DNA from: Planctomycetota bacterium
GTDB taxonomy: Bacteria > Planctomycetota > Phycisphaerae > Sedimentisphaerales > Anaerohalosphaeraceae
Direction of reading: 5' to 3'
Length of the DNA stretch: 35,927 nt
NCBI GenBank assembly: GCA_021160785.1
Contig: JAGHBX010000562.1
Location: forward strand, 1 to 35,927
Numbering within the stretch: the stretch's first letter is position 1; every line of letters begins with the position of its first letter. A program made the translations under genes and the position numbers. A model generated the notes under the pieces. That model saw only the letters and a list, made by a program, of their open reading frames with translations, ran no database searches and was not told the origin of the DNA. This document shows positions 23,161-31,604 of the stretch, piece after piece.

Positions 23161-26100
23161 ATGAACAGGAAAGGCCTCACCTCCATAACTTCAGTTTGGA
23201 TAGCATTATTAATTTGTTTTGCAGGCTATCTTACGACAGCAGTTGGTCAACAGCAGCTTTTTCCGCCTGATGGTGCCGGGGCTGTAGGCGTAGATACCGA
23301 TCTTAGCTGGACGGTTGGCAGTGAGCAGGCCGAAGCATACGATGTGTATCTTGGCACAGATCATGACGACGTATTTAACGCAATTCATTACCGCGGCGAT
23401 ATCGATGGAAGCGGACAAGTTGACGAAGGTGACGTTGAGTCACTGGCAGATTGCTGGCTTGAGGCGGTTTCCTGCGATTCGGATTTCGATGGAAGCGGTC
23501 GGGTGGATTTTGCTGATTTTGCGTTAATTGCAAGTACCTGGCTCGAATACGACAGCCCTGAGTTTATGACGCGTACAACTGACCAAAGTTATGATCCAGG
23601 CGTTCTGCAGGTCGGCCAGGAATATTTCTGGAGGGTTGACGGGATTGCAAATGAATCTGAGGTCAGCACCGGCGACACATGGAGCTTTACCACTGGTGTA
23701 AAAGTAAAGGACGGGCTGTTTGACTATGTCGATCATATTGCTGACATCGACCTGGACGGCAATATCGTCTATGCGATCAACTGCGGATCGACAGCAGATG
23801 TACAGGTCGGCTCAACTCCATTTAGAGGCGATGTTTACCAGTGGAAGGAACAGTCTGGCGATACCAACGGTGACGGCAACACCGACTGGTGGGACACACG
23901 CTACAACGCCACCTGCCCGGGCAAACCGGCTTCGCCTTCTCCGATAGCAGGTGTAACCGTCGAATGTTCCGACGGCGATACCAAGGGCATGGATCACGGC
24001 CCTTACGAAGGTTACCACAGTTTTGACGTGTCGGGCCTCTCCGGTCTGGGTGATATGACGCAGGTGCTGTCAACTTCCGGAGCACAAAATCTGGGCAACC
24101 CCGGCGAACGCGACATGATCTATCGCCTTGACGTAACGCCCGGCAAAAAATACAAATTACAATTGTTCTTCTTTAAGAACAGTACAGAATCAACCGGTAT
24201 GGATGTACTGGTCGAAGGTAATCTTGTCATAGACGGCCTTGATGTGCCTGTCGATGTTGCAAACGCCGGCTATAACAAAGCTAATACCGTATTGATGTAC
24301 AGTACTATAGTGACCGCCACGGACAGCCAACTCGACATTGTCATCAAGAGAAATTCATCATATAACGGCATGGGCGACATCAATGCCATTACGCTGGAAT
24401 ATATCACCACCGAAGACGGGCTGTTTGACTATGTCGATGATATTGCTGACATCGGCCTGGGCGGCAATATCGTCTATGCGATCAACTGCGGATCGGATCA
24501 GAATATCACTGTAGGTTCAGTTGATTTTAGAGGCGACGTCTACCTGTGGCACAACGACGCAGGCGACACAAACGGCGATGGCAACACCGACTGGTGGGAC
24601 ACACTTTATAATGCCAACTGTCCGGGCAAACCTGCTTCACCTTCTCCGATAGCAGGCGTAACTGTAGAATGTTCCGACGGCGATACCAACGGCATGGATC
24701 ACGGCCCCTACGAAGGGAACCACACTTTTGACGTCTCGGGTATCTCCGGTCTGGGGAATATGGCACAGGTACTGTCAACTTCCGGATCGCAAAATCTCGG
24801 CAGCCCCGGCGAACGCGACATGATCTACCGGCTGGATGTAACGCCCGGCAAAAAATACAAATTACAATTGTTCTTCTTTAAGAACAGTACAGACTCTACC
24901 GATATGGATGTCCTGATCGAAGACAGTCTTATTATAGACGGTCTTGATGTTCCTGTCGACATCACAAATGCCGGCCATGACAAAGCTAATACTGTATTGA
25001 TTTACAGTACTATATTAACCGCCACGGACAGCCGGACCGACATTGTCATTCAGGGTCATGGGGCATCCAACAAAATCGGTGAAATCAATGCGATCACGCT
25101 GGCCGAGCCGACCAGCTTGACTTCTTCCACCGGTTTGAAATTGGCGGGAGCACCTGACGGAGTAAATGTTTTCAATTCGGATGGCTCCCGGCGTATGCGC
25201 TTTAGAGGGTTTCTGACCAACCTTGGTATGACGGACACCGCTACCCCGTCCCTGATCACCTATAATGGCGACCCGACGATTCAAATGAGCTATACCACTA
25301 CCGGCGATTTGAGTATTACAGGATTTTTCACGCCAATAGGTGATATGATTCGCATTCATTACGATGTATGGGCCGACAGCAGCCCGAATACAGGTACATC
25401 GTCCCTGCTGTTTGAAGCAGACGGCTCGGGCATGGCTCGGGACAATCAGAGCCTCTGGACTCGCAGTACTCAACCAGATGGGGTGTCTTATGAGGTAGTG
25501 GACTCGCATGGATTCCGATTTGACTTTCCCTCCGGTGAATCTACGCTTTTAAATCTTCCCAACGCAAATCTTAATTGGGCCGATCCCTGGTTTTCAAACC
25601 TTCCCCTCTACCAGGTCGCCGGTGATCATTGGGCAACAGATGCAGACTGGGTTTTGATCGAGAATAACATCCGACCGACTGCCGGCCCAACGCTCGTTAA
25701 AGGCCGTCCGTTGGCTTTGGACATCTGGACAACCCAAACTTACAACCTGTGGAACGATTCAGCCAGTCCTCTTCCCTTAAACACACAGGTATTCAACGCC
25801 CTGCCCAACAGCCAAACCGTCACGTTGAGTTGGTGGGCGCGTGACTATAACGACAATGTGATTACCTCCGACAGTGCCGTTAAAAATGTTGCGGCCGGCG
25901 CAGTTTGGAATCAAACCCTTACATTCCCGGCGCCGGCACATGGAATCTTATTTGTCGAAGTTGAGGCCACAGCGGGGGCATACTCGGTATTCAGGCGAAC
26001 TAATTTGGCGGTATTACCGCCTTATACCTACGGCAGCGATAGAAGCAACAGCATTTTTGGTCTTAACGGCACCTTTGGATTGCCGGATACGACGTCAGAA

Positions 26101-27636
26101 AAAGCCCTGTTGGAACAGATGGGGGTGCGCTGGCTTCGCAATTCGCAATATTCATTAGCCGATGCCGAATCCGTTGGCATCGGCCAACGGCGGCACACCG
26201 AGTGTAATTATTGGGACGGAGAAAGCGACGGTTGGTTTGATGGCCAATTTAATGAAGCGGCAGATAAGCTATGTCCTTATTGGGAGCTAAACAATGAGAT
26301 GAATTTCTCTGGTCACTCTAACCCCGAAGAATATGTCAATAACGCGCTTATTCCGGCCAGGAACCGGCAGCAAGCGATTGGATCCGATGTAGATATTATG
26401 ATCGGTGGCCTTGGTGGTTGGGCTCCGTCCTATCTTCAGGGTCTTTACGATGCCGGAGGATGGCCATATTTTGACGCTCTCAATATTCACCCGGGACGCG
26501 GCAATTACACGCCTGATTATACTGGAGCATTTTGGACCTTCCTTGGGATCGTGCAGAACTATAAGAATGCTTTAAAGGCTTATGGTAGTAAACCGCTTTA
26601 TATAACAGAGGCATACGGCTGCACAGCGCCTAATAAATATTGGTATGATTCCTACCGCAACGCGGCCGAATCAGTTGTTCTTTCCTATGCATTGGCCATG
26701 GAAGAAGGCGTCGAAGTCATGGACTGGTATCAGCTCAACGACACCATCGGGTCTGATGTTGGCGGCGTCGATCATGAGGATGCAGAATACCATTTTGGGC
26801 TGCTCAACCGTGACCTCAGTCCCAAACCCTCATTATTGGCCTACGCAACCATCGCAAGAGCGCTTGACCAGGCAACCTTTGCTGGCAGGATCTCATTCGA
26901 TAGCGCCACGAAAAACCACGGATTGATGTTCAATTCGCCGATTAATGGCAATGTTGCTGTACTATGGAACCGCACAGACGGCTATGTCCTCACCCAGGAC
27001 GTTCCCAATTACGCCGCCCCGGAACCCTGGATTGACCAGTGGCCGACGAAAGTTAATGTGAGTCTGCCCGCAGCGGGAAGTACGGTCACCGTGATCGATA
27101 GTATTGGCCTGTCGACGATTGTGCCTGCGACTAATGGCTATGCCAACATTGTGCTGGATGGCGCACCGATCATTGTCTACGGATTGGCGGATATCAAGGT
27201 TGACGGAACAGGTCTGACAGGTGACTACTTTAACAATTCTAATCTTACCTCGCTCGCACTGACCAGAATCGATGCTACGGTTGATTTCCCCAGTTGGGGC
27301 AGCGGTTCGCCCGATCCTTCTATTGGAGTAGATGCATTCAGTGTTCGCTGGTCAGGCCAGGTCGAAGCTAAGTACTCCGAGACCTATACCTTCTACACAA
27401 AAACAGACGATGGTACAAGGCTGTGGGTTGATGGTCAATTGCTTGTTGACAAATGGGTAGTTCAGGGCGGGACCGAGTGGAGCGGCACTATCACTCTGAC
27501 AGCCGGTCAGAAATACAACATTGTAATGGAGTATTTTGAGAACGACGGCGGAGCAGAGGCTGTACTTAGATGGTCCAGCGCAAGCCAGTCAAAGGAGATC
27601 ATTCCTCAGATGTATCTGTACCCAACTATGGACTAA
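23161..27636 (+). CDS. Giant secreted modular glycosidase (Fn3 with inserted dockerin-like pair, two malectin-like repeats, clan GH-A-like domain, PA14)
   Basis: 1491 aa from ATG 23161, which follows GGAAGGAAAGGG; ATG 23143 lies inside that ribosome site. Signal peptide 1-30. Residues about 36-175 form an Fn3-like domain (YDVYLGTD ... YFWRVDG) split by a dockerin-type EF-hand pair at 80-130 (calcium loops D80-D91 and D108-D119). 183-417 and 418-650 are near-duplicate malectin-like carbohydrate-binding modules, each with a DTNGDGNTDWWD calcium-type loop. About 650-960 is beta-sandwich sequence. About 965-1260 is a clan GH-A-like catalytic domain (GH39/GH5 style): WELNNEMNF gives acid/base E1046 and YITEAYG gives nucleophile E1150. 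1346-1490 is a PA14 module. Probably an extracellular polysaccharide hydrolase; the exact GH family is not certain. Confidence 0.82.
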   Translation: MNRKGLTSITSVWIALLICFAGYLTTAVGQQQLFPPDGAGAVGVDTDLSWTVGSEQAEAYDVYLGTDHDDVFNAIHYRGDIDGSGQVDEGDVESLADCWLEAVSCDSDFDGSGRVDFADFALIASTWLEYDSPEFMTRTTDQSYDPGVLQVGQEYFWRVDGIANESEVSTGDTWSFTTGVKVKDGLFDYVDHIADIDLDGNIVYAINCGSTADVQVGSTPFRGDVYQWKEQSGDTNGDGNTDWWDTRYNATCPGKPASPSPIAGVTVECSDGDTKGMDHGPYEGYHSFDVSGLSGLGDMTQVLSTSGAQNLGNPGERDMIYRLDVTPGKKYKLQLFFFKNSTESTGMDVLVEGNLVIDGLDVPVDVANAGYNKANTVLMYSTIVTATDSQLDIVIKRNSSYNGMGDINAITLEYITTEDGLFDYVDDIADIGLGGNIVYAINCGSDQNITVGSVDFRGDVYLWHNDAGDTNGDGNTDWWDTLYNANCPGKPASPSPIAGVTVECSDGDTNGMDHGPYEGNHTFDVSGISGLGNMAQVLSTSGSQNLGSPGERDMIYRLDVTPGKKYKLQLFFFKNSTDSTDMDVLIEDSLIIDGLDVPVDITNAGHDKANTVLIYSTILTATDSRTDIVIQGHGASNKIGEINAITLAEPTSLTSSTGLKLAGAPDGVNVFNSDGSRRMRFRGFLTNLGMTDTATPSLITYNGDPTIQMSYTTTGDLSITGFFTPIGDMIRIHYDVWADSSPNTGTSSLLFEADGSGMARDNQSLWTRSTQPDGVSYEVVDSHGFRFDFPSGESTLLNLPNANLNWADPWFSNLPLYQVAGDHWATDADWVLIENNIRPTAGPTLVKGRPLALDIWTTQTYNLWNDSASPLPLNTQVFNALPNSQTVTLSWWARDYNDNVITSDSAVKNVAAGAVWNQTLTFPAPAHGILFVEVEATAGAYSVFRRTNLAVLPPYTYGSDRSNSIFGLNGTFGLPDTTSEKALLEQMGVRWLRNSQYSLADAESVGIGQRRHTECNYWDGESDGWFDGQFNEAADKLCPYWELNNEMNFSGHSNPEEYVNNALIPARNRQQAIGSDVDIMIGGLGGWAPSYLQGLYDAGGWPYFDALNIHPGRGNYTPDYTGAFWTFLGIVQNYKNALKAYGSKPLYITEAYGCTAPNKYWYDSYRNAAESVVLSYALAMEEGVEVMDWYQLNDTIGSDVGGVDHEDAEYHFGLLNRDLSPKPSLLAYATIARALDQATFAGRISFDSATKNHGLMFNSPINGNVAVLWNRTDGYVLTQDVPNYAAPEPWIDQWPTKVNVSLPAAGSTVTVIDSIGLSTIVPATNGYANIVLDGAPIIVYGLADIKVDGTGLTGDYFNNSNLTSLALTRIDATVDFPSWGSGSPDPSIGVDAFSVRWSGQVEAKYSETYTFYTKTDDGTRLWVDGQLLVDKWVVQGGTEWSGTITLTAGQKYNIVMEYFENDGGAEAVLRWSSASQSKEIIPQMYLYPTMD
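23707..24411 (+). repeat. Tandem coding repeat, unit 1 (malectin-like module)
   Basis: Encodes residues 183-417 of the modular glycosidase. It is strongly similar at DNA level to the following unit, including long identical runs around the DGLFDYVD, CPGKPASPSPIAG and TPGKKYKLQLFFFKNST segments, pointing to a recent in-frame duplication. Confidence 0.85.
24412..25110 (+). repeat. Tandem coding repeat, unit 2 (malectin-like module)
   Basis: Encodes residues 418 to about 650. Same order of motifs as unit 1, slightly shorter and diverged at its end (GHGASNKIGEINAITL against NSSYNGMGDINAITL). Confidence 0.85.
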
Positions 27637-27783
27637 GGGCGGTACTGAGACAAATTAAAGGGTCAGACACAATAGTGTTCGGCACTCGATTTGCATAGCT
27701 TTTGACACTCTATTAGAAAAGAGGCTCAGCGGCATAGCTGAGCTACGATATACAATGTTATACCCTTTAGGGTAATAAATTTT
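27637..27783 (+). other. Dyad-rich spacer
   Basis: No gene. Two clean hairpins: GCTCAGC-GGCATA-GCTGAGC (27724-27743) and TACCC-TTTA-GGGTA (27761-27774). Neither is followed by a T-run. GGGTCAGACAC near 27660 resembles sequence often seen beside REP elements, but no second copy is present in the window. Confidence 0.4.
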
Positions 27784-27847
27784 CGCGTTGAAAACCATAA
27801 TGCGTTATTGAGAAAGTATTTGCCCACGCATCAACGCGCATTTTTTT
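27784..27847 (+). terminator. Rho-independent terminator after the modular glycosidase
   Basis: CGCGTTG (27784-27790) pairs with CAACGCG (27832-27838), and inside it ATGCGT (27800-27805) pairs with ACGCAT (27826-27831) directly adjacent on the 3' side; CA and seven T follow (27841-27847). The two-part stem with a one-sided bulge plus T-run fits a terminator. Confidence 0.6.
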
Positions 27848-27860
27848 ATGCGGATTGGTA

Positions 27861-27878
27861 TTATATGGGAAATCCCAG
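27861..27878 (+). repeat. 18-bp dyad element, copy 2
   Basis: TTATATGGGAAATCCCAG, identical to 9903-9920, here 54 bases before the TTG start of the second alpha-glucuronidase-like gene. GGATT precedes it by 4 bases here and by 9 bases in the other copy. Confidence 0.6.
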
Positions 27879-27931
27879 TTGATATTTCAAACCGACCATA
27901 GGTCAGTTGAAAAGCCTGAAAGGAGTTTGCC

Positions 27932-30160
27932 TTGAGCAAAAAAACACAGATAGCCGGTTTATTTGTTATCATACTGCTGTTTCTTGTTTCGCCTGCCGGG
28001 GCACGAGTCTACGATATCGTTTACCCTAAAGATTCGACATTTCACCAGTCACTTGCCGCAAAAGAAGTTCGACGTTATATGTACCTTCGCACATCAAAGC
28101 TTGTGCCGCTGCTGAAACAGGACAGCATAAACAAGAAATCCGAATATGTAATACTGATAGGAGTATCGAGCAGTAAGCTGATAAAAAACAATCTAATTAA
28201 CCCTCAGGCAAAAGTCTATCTTACAAACATCGGCCCCCAGAGCTATGTTCTGGCCACTCAGGATCAAGCCGGCAAAAAGAGGATCATAATAACCGGAGTC
28301 AGCCCTGTTTCTACGCTGTATGCGGCATATGAATTTTGTCAAAAACTCGGAGTCAGTTTCAACATTGATACTGATGTGATACCCGATATTCCGTTTACGG
28401 ATTTTAGTTCGCTGGACAATCTTATCGAAGTTCATGAGCCTTTGTTCAATATTCGCGGTTTTCATCCATTTCACGATTTCCCGGAGGGGCCTGACTGGTG
28501 GGATGTCGATGATTATAAAATGACGATCAGTCAAATGCTCAAGATGCGGATGAATTTTATGGGTCTGCATAGTTATGCCAACGAGCCGAACGTCTGGCGC
28601 GGTCTAGCCAAAGATGTCAACGAAGACGGAACCGTTAGAAAGGCGTATTACGCCTCATACAACGCAACTATGAATACAATATGCCGCTGGGGATACGGTA
28701 ACAAGGCAACTGGCAATTATGCTTACGGAGCAAGTCAGATATTTGAGAAAGACGATTACAGTTCCGAGTTCATGGACAACGTCGACCCCGAGTCCCAAAA
28801 ACAGGAAGATTTTATAAAGATGTTCAACCAGGTCGGCAAAAAACTCAACAAGGTTTTCACCTACAGCCAAAAAATGGGGATTAAAACTGCTTTGAGTATT
28901 GACGGAATTGTTCCCGATAAGGAATGGGAGGGAGTTTTTACTCGTATCAAACGTGCTTACCCACTTGACTACTTCTGGATATATTCGGGTGAAGGTCACA
29001 CCTGGTCAGGTCTTTCAATGGATCAAGCCAAAGGATGGCTTTCCGGATATCAGTCGGCAGAAAAAACCTGCAAACGAATTTACCCCGAATTGCAGTTGGG
29101 TACTAACGGTTGGGTTCTGGGGCCCGATGATGACCGTAGTTTCTTTGACAAACGCCTTCCCAAAAGCTGGCCGATGGCGGCACTTAGTCGTCATTGCGGA
29201 AAAGAGCAGATCGATGAAGGTTTCAGGCATATCGAATCTCGCCCTAAATGGGCTATACCGTGGCTTGAGGATGACCCCGGGATGACAAGCCCACAGCTTT
29301 GGGCAAAGCGTATGCACCGGGATTCAAACCTGGCTCTTAAATACGGCTGTACAGGTTTTATAGGTATTGGCTGGCGTACAAAGATCCTTGAACCTACATA
29401 TACGGCGATGACTCAGCTAAGCTGGGAGCAGGAAAACTGGGACGCTGAAGAGTTTTATACTGATTGGGCAAGGCGAAATTTTGGTGACTCCGGTTCCGAA
29501 GCTATCGGAAAATGCTTTTCAGAAATTGACAGTACTCTACCTGAACCAGCTGTCTGGGGGCCGGGCAGGGTTATTGGAAGCATGACTCCAGAGATGTGGA
29601 TAGAGGAGTATAAGTTTGTAGGCAAGCTCGCCGAACTGCGTCAATTTGTACAAGGCAAGGGCAATCAGTCGAGATACGATTACTGGCTCAATACTTTCAA
29701 ATATATGAAATCCATGGGCAAAGGCCACAACGACTTGGAAGGCGCATATAAGCATCTTTTGGCCACAGTAAACACAAAGGGCACGATGGGTACTATCGCC
29801 AACTGGGAAAATCTCAATCTTGCCAACTGGCAAGGTCCAAAAGAGTACAAGTGGGAACCGCGAATCTTTGTGACAACGCTGCGGACCCATGTTGAAAAAG
29901 GCGAAAAGCTCAAGCTCGCTTTGCGTGTGCTGGATACGGCAGACCCTAAAAGTGTATCACTTTATTACAGGAATATGGGACAGGGCCAATTCATGAAAAT
30001 ATCGCCTTTGCAACAGATAAGACATGTCTATCAATTCCAGCTGCCGCAAGCAAGTGGAGATATGGAATATTACTTTGACGTTGAAAGCAGTTCCGGGGCA
30101 AGATTGATGTATCCGGTAACCGCCCCGGAGATAACACAAACACTGGTTATGCTGCCGTAA
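27932..30160 (+). CDS. Secreted alpha-glucuronidase-like glycosidase (GH67N-type domain plus TIM barrel)
   Basis: 742 aa starting at TTG with AAAGGAG 6 bases upstream. Signal peptide to about residue 24 (AGA/RV). N-terminal alpha/beta domain: SLAAKEVRRYMYLRT, YVILIGVSSSK, GVSPVSTLYAAYEFCQKLGV. The barrel starts at FNIRGFHPFHDFPEGPDWW; FWIYSGEGHTW carries E354, matching E351 of the paralogue at 6830-9592 in both motif and position. About 640-740 is a beta-sandwich (LRVLDTADPKSVSLYYRNMG). The two proteins are too diverged for a recent duplication and may have different substrates. Family placement among GH67/GH115-like enzymes is provisional. It follows the terminator at 27784-27847, so it probably has its own promoter, possibly tied to the 18-bp dyad. 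Confidence 0.65.
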   Translation: MSKKTQIAGLFVIILLFLVSPAGARVYDIVYPKDSTFHQSLAAKEVRRYMYLRTSKLVPLLKQDSINKKSEYVILIGVSSSKLIKNNLINPQAKVYLTNIGPQSYVLATQDQAGKKRIIITGVSPVSTLYAAYEFCQKLGVSFNIDTDVIPDIPFTDFSSLDNLIEVHEPLFNIRGFHPFHDFPEGPDWWDVDDYKMTISQMLKMRMNFMGLHSYANEPNVWRGLAKDVNEDGTVRKAYYASYNATMNTICRWGYGNKATGNYAYGASQIFEKDDYSSEFMDNVDPESQKQEDFIKMFNQVGKKLNKVFTYSQKMGIKTALSIDGIVPDKEWEGVFTRIKRAYPLDYFWIYSGEGHTWSGLSMDQAKGWLSGYQSAEKTCKRIYPELQLGTNGWVLGPDDDRSFFDKRLPKSWPMAALSRHCGKEQIDEGFRHIESRPKWAIPWLEDDPGMTSPQLWAKRMHRDSNLALKYGCTGFIGIGWRTKILEPTYTAMTQLSWEQENWDAEEFYTDWARRNFGDSGSEAIGKCFSEIDSTLPEPAVWGPGRVIGSMTPEMWIEEYKFVGKLAELRQFVQGKGNQSRYDYWLNTFKYMKSMGKGHNDLEGAYKHLLATVNTKGTMGTIANWENLNLANWQGPKEYKWEPRIFVTTLRTHVEKGEKLKLALRVLDTADPKSVSLYYRNMGQGQFMKISPLQQIRHVYQFQLPQASGDMEYYFDVESSSGARLMYPVTAPEITQTLVMLP

Positions 30161-30219
30161 AGGATGCCCTATAGTAATAAATAGCTTTTGCTAAAAAATA
30201 GCATTTGGAAGGTATTTTG

Positions 30220-31533
30220 ATGAACACTATTAGATATAAAACACTTGGCATATTAGCATTGATATTTGTGTCATGTTTTATCAATGTCCTTTCAGCCGAC
30301 ACTGTTGCTCAACACCCAATACTTTATCAGGGCTTGGTGTCTTATTATGAATTTGAAGATAATTTTGCAGATCAGCTTGGGCGTAACGACGGCAAGCTGA
30401 ACAAGAATAACACATCTTCCTTTGTCGATGGTTTAATAGGTAAAGCGTTTTATACAAAAGACCAGGGAACTCATATCTCTTTGGGCCCTGATATAATTCT
30501 GGCGAGGAAATCTTTTTCGATTCAGGTTTGGGTCAAGCTTGATTACCCGCGTTTTAAGCATAATGTGCACTTTTTTCAGTTTGAACAACGATCGGTAAAA
30601 GATGAAAATCTGGTAGTCGCATCAATAGAGAACCATGTCAAGCTGGCCTATCACTGGAATGATATTAATGGGCCTGAAGTTGCCGATTTTTCAAAGTGGA
30701 CGCATATAGTTATAACCGCGGATTTTAATGAATATAATGACATCGGCAGGTCGCGAAAAATATATGTAAACGGCGAGCTGAGAGCCGAAGATCGTATGCA
30801 GGGCGGCATATTTATTGGCACCATCGGCCAGGCCAGGATTGCCAGTTCCTGTGAGGACACAAGGTTTGACAATCTAGGCATCTGGTATAGAAGCCTGGAT
30901 GCCACTGAGGTTTCAGCATTGTACAATGATGGCAAAGGTTTGGCATTCGGTCAGTTAAAGGGTTCCCAGCCCAGTATGCAATTTACAAACCCATCAGCTG
31001 GTCAACTATTGCGATCTGATAGCATAGTTGATCTTAAATGGAACGCTGAAGGCAGACCGCTTAGTCTTGTCAACCTTGAATATAAGGCTGACAACAATCA
31101 ATGGCAGCTTATCGAAAAAAATATCCCCTCCACGGGTAGTTTTCTATGGAAAGTGCCCTATCACCAAAGCGATAATGTTCGTCTAAGACTTACTGATGTA
31201 TCGAACGGGAAACAATACACCCAGCAAAACAGTTTTTCTATTAAGCCGACAGTTGTAAGTATAAGCGACGTTAAATGGATTACGTCAAAGTCTACTCCAG
31301 GCCACAGAGCGCAAATAAGATGGAACAACACCGGTCGGATAGAACGAGTAAAGATCATGTATTCAGTTGACGGTAAAAAATGGGAACTGATAGATGCGTC
31401 CACTGAAAACGACAATATATATGTATGGCGAATCCCCTGGGATCTAAAAGCAGAGAGTTTCAAGGTTCGTATCAGTGATATTACCAGCAACACCGATGCA
31501 GACAGTGGTATTATCAAAGTAGATAGAAAGTAG
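30220..31533 (+). CDS. Secreted LamG-domain protein with two Ig-like domains
   Basis: 437 aa from ATG 30220 (GGAAGG upstream; the in-frame TTG at 30205 lies in that site). Signal peptide to about 30 (VLS/AD). Residues about 40-245 are a LamG/concanavalin A-like jelly roll (LVSYYEFEDNFAD, FSIQVWVKL, KWTHIVITADF, KIYVNGELRA, GIWYRSLDATEVSALYNDGKG). Two similar beta-sandwich repeats follow (about 255-340 and 345-437), each with a W-x-L-I pattern (NQWQLIEKN, KKWELIDAS) and a WK/WR-IP strand. No catalytic residues are evident; a glycan-binding surface or extracellular adhesion role is likely. A fragment of a related gene lies at 1066-1137. Confidence 0.82.
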   Translation: MNTIRYKTLGILALIFVSCFINVLSADTVAQHPILYQGLVSYYEFEDNFADQLGRNDGKLNKNNTSSFVDGLIGKAFYTKDQGTHISLGPDIILARKSFSIQVWVKLDYPRFKHNVHFFQFEQRSVKDENLVVASIENHVKLAYHWNDINGPEVADFSKWTHIVITADFNEYNDIGRSRKIYVNGELRAEDRMQGGIFIGTIGQARIASSCEDTRFDNLGIWYRSLDATEVSALYNDGKGLAFGQLKGSQPSMQFTNPSAGQLLRSDSIVDLKWNAEGRPLSLVNLEYKADNNQWQLIEKNIPSTGSFLWKVPYHQSDNVRLRLTDVSNGKQYTQQNSFSIKPTVVSISDVKWITSKSTPGHRAQIRWNNTGRIERVKIMYSVDGKKWELIDASTENDNIYVWRIPWDLKAESFKVRISDITSNTDADSGIIKVDRK

Positions 31534-31542
31534 AAAACAGAT

Positions 31543-31559
31543 AGCCAGGGTATCTGGCT
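31543..31559 (+). other. Short hairpin between LamG gene and Gfo/Idh 3
   Basis: AGCCAG-GGTAT-CTGGCT, a 6-bp perfect stem followed by a short direct repeat (CATAACTT twice). No T-run; function unclear. Confidence 0.3.
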
Positions 31560-31604
31560 CTCATAACTTCATAACTTAAAAGGTTTTTTGGGAGATTTAA
31601 AAAG

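Noticed and set aside
27655..27680. REP element or transposase-associated repeat at GGGTCAGACAC
   Set aside because: Resembles REP-flanking sequence but appears once, with no partner repeat and no transposase gene in the window.
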